From: Bacillota bacterium | Lineage (GTDB): Bacteria; Bacillota; UBA4882; UBA8346 | Assembly (NCBI GenBank): GCA_003501335.1 | Contig: DNPQ01000447.1 | Location: 6,502-13,006 of the forward strand | Length of the DNA: 6,505 nt | Direction of reading: 5' to 3' | In this document: in pieces, positions 6,259 through 6,505 of the stretch | Position numbering within the stretch: the first letter of the stretch is position 1 | Layout: every line of letters begins with the position of its first letter | The notes under the pieces: model-generated | What the model was told of the DNA's origin: nothing | Seen by the model: only the letters and a program-made list of their open reading frames with translations | The model's database searches: none | Made by a program: the position numbers and the translations under genes

Positions 6259-6505
6259 CTACCCGGATTTTTATCCAAATGTAATGCTGAAATATTACGT
6301 CAGATCTTTGGAATGATCACGACAATATGAAAGCGCTGATTTAGGAAAAACAAGCAAGAGAAAGATTATTAACCACAAAAGACACGAAAGGGTACGAAAG
6401 AGGAATGGCGCACAGGTTAGACTCAAAAATGCTTAACGTGGCGTTTGTTTTTTTGGAAAAAATTTTCACTGCCGTCCAGAGAATCGATCCGCTGCTCGGG
6501 AAAAT
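6259..6505. other. Right-end region without a recognised gene
   Basis: Both strands were read. A minus-strand frame is open from the right edge to about 6350, but its product is low in complexity and unlike a protein end. A plus-strand ATG at 6429 opens a frame running off the edge with only 25 codons and no good RBS. The stretch is AT-rich and contains the short repeat at 6371-6400. Confidence 0.5.
6371..6400. repeat. Three imperfect 10-bp units of the ACACGAAAG type
   Basis: AACCACAAAA, GACACGAAAG and GGTACGAAAG follow one another with a 10-bp period. Similar CACRAARRACACGAAA strings recur in intergenic DNA of many environmental bacteria, in my recollection. The A-runs in helical phase could bend the DNA. 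No function is assigned. Confidence 0.45.

Noticed and set aside
6084..6330. ORFs of 61-79 aa on both strands over the MetE remnant
   Set aside because: They are in other frames than the one carrying the INPQCGF motif and show no family resemblance or RBS.
6371..6400. Possible CRISPR or iteron array
   Set aside because: There are only three imperfect 10-bp units with no spacers and no replication gene nearby.
6429..6505. Plus-strand frame MLNVAFVFLEKIF... open to the right edge
   Set aside because: Only 25 codons are visible, without a convincing Shine-Dalgarno; it may be a gene start but cannot be supported from this window.

Overview
This 6.5 kb window looks like a chromosomal segment of a bacterium with strong Shine-Dalgarno sites (GGGAGG, AGGAGG), one TTG start and a ClpB of the kind seen in Bacillota. 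It also encodes a secreted, beta-strand-rich protein that looks like an outer-membrane barrel. Together these suggest a diderm (two-membrane) Bacillota-like organism. That is a low-confidence inference from a few genes.

Layout, left to right. Positions 2-2236 (+) hold the last ~744 codons of clpB, cut by the left edge, and a strong hairpin terminator follows at about 2263-2291. Next comes a self-contained, visibly AT-richer two-gene unit with its own good promoter (TTGGCA, 18 nt, TATAAT; 2329-2358). It consists of an AAA/ABC-type ATPase (2428-3627) and a DUF4276, probably TOPRIM-like, protein (3624-4175). Their ends overlap as ATGA, so they are almost certainly co-translated. This ATPase plus TOPRIM-like partner layout recalls anti-phage modules such as PARIS, RloAB/AbiL or Gabija, and it is the most interesting item in the window.

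A 210-bp stretch rich in inverted repeats (4176-4385) separates it from a convergent minus-strand pair. That pair is an unrecognised 134-aa protein (5931-5527) and a signal-peptide-bearing putative outer-membrane protein (5537-4386), overlapping by 11 nt. Upstream of the pair, at 6258-6130 (-), is a 42-codon C-terminal remnant of a MetE-type (cobalamin-independent methionine synthase) protein whose frame is closed upstream by TAG. The remaining right end (6259-6505) has no convincing gene. It carries a short 10-bp-period repeat of the ACACGAAAG type.

How the genes work together: clpB is general proteostasis and functionally separate. The ATPase and DUF4276 genes form one unit. The 134-aa protein and the barrel-like protein form another, of unknown role.
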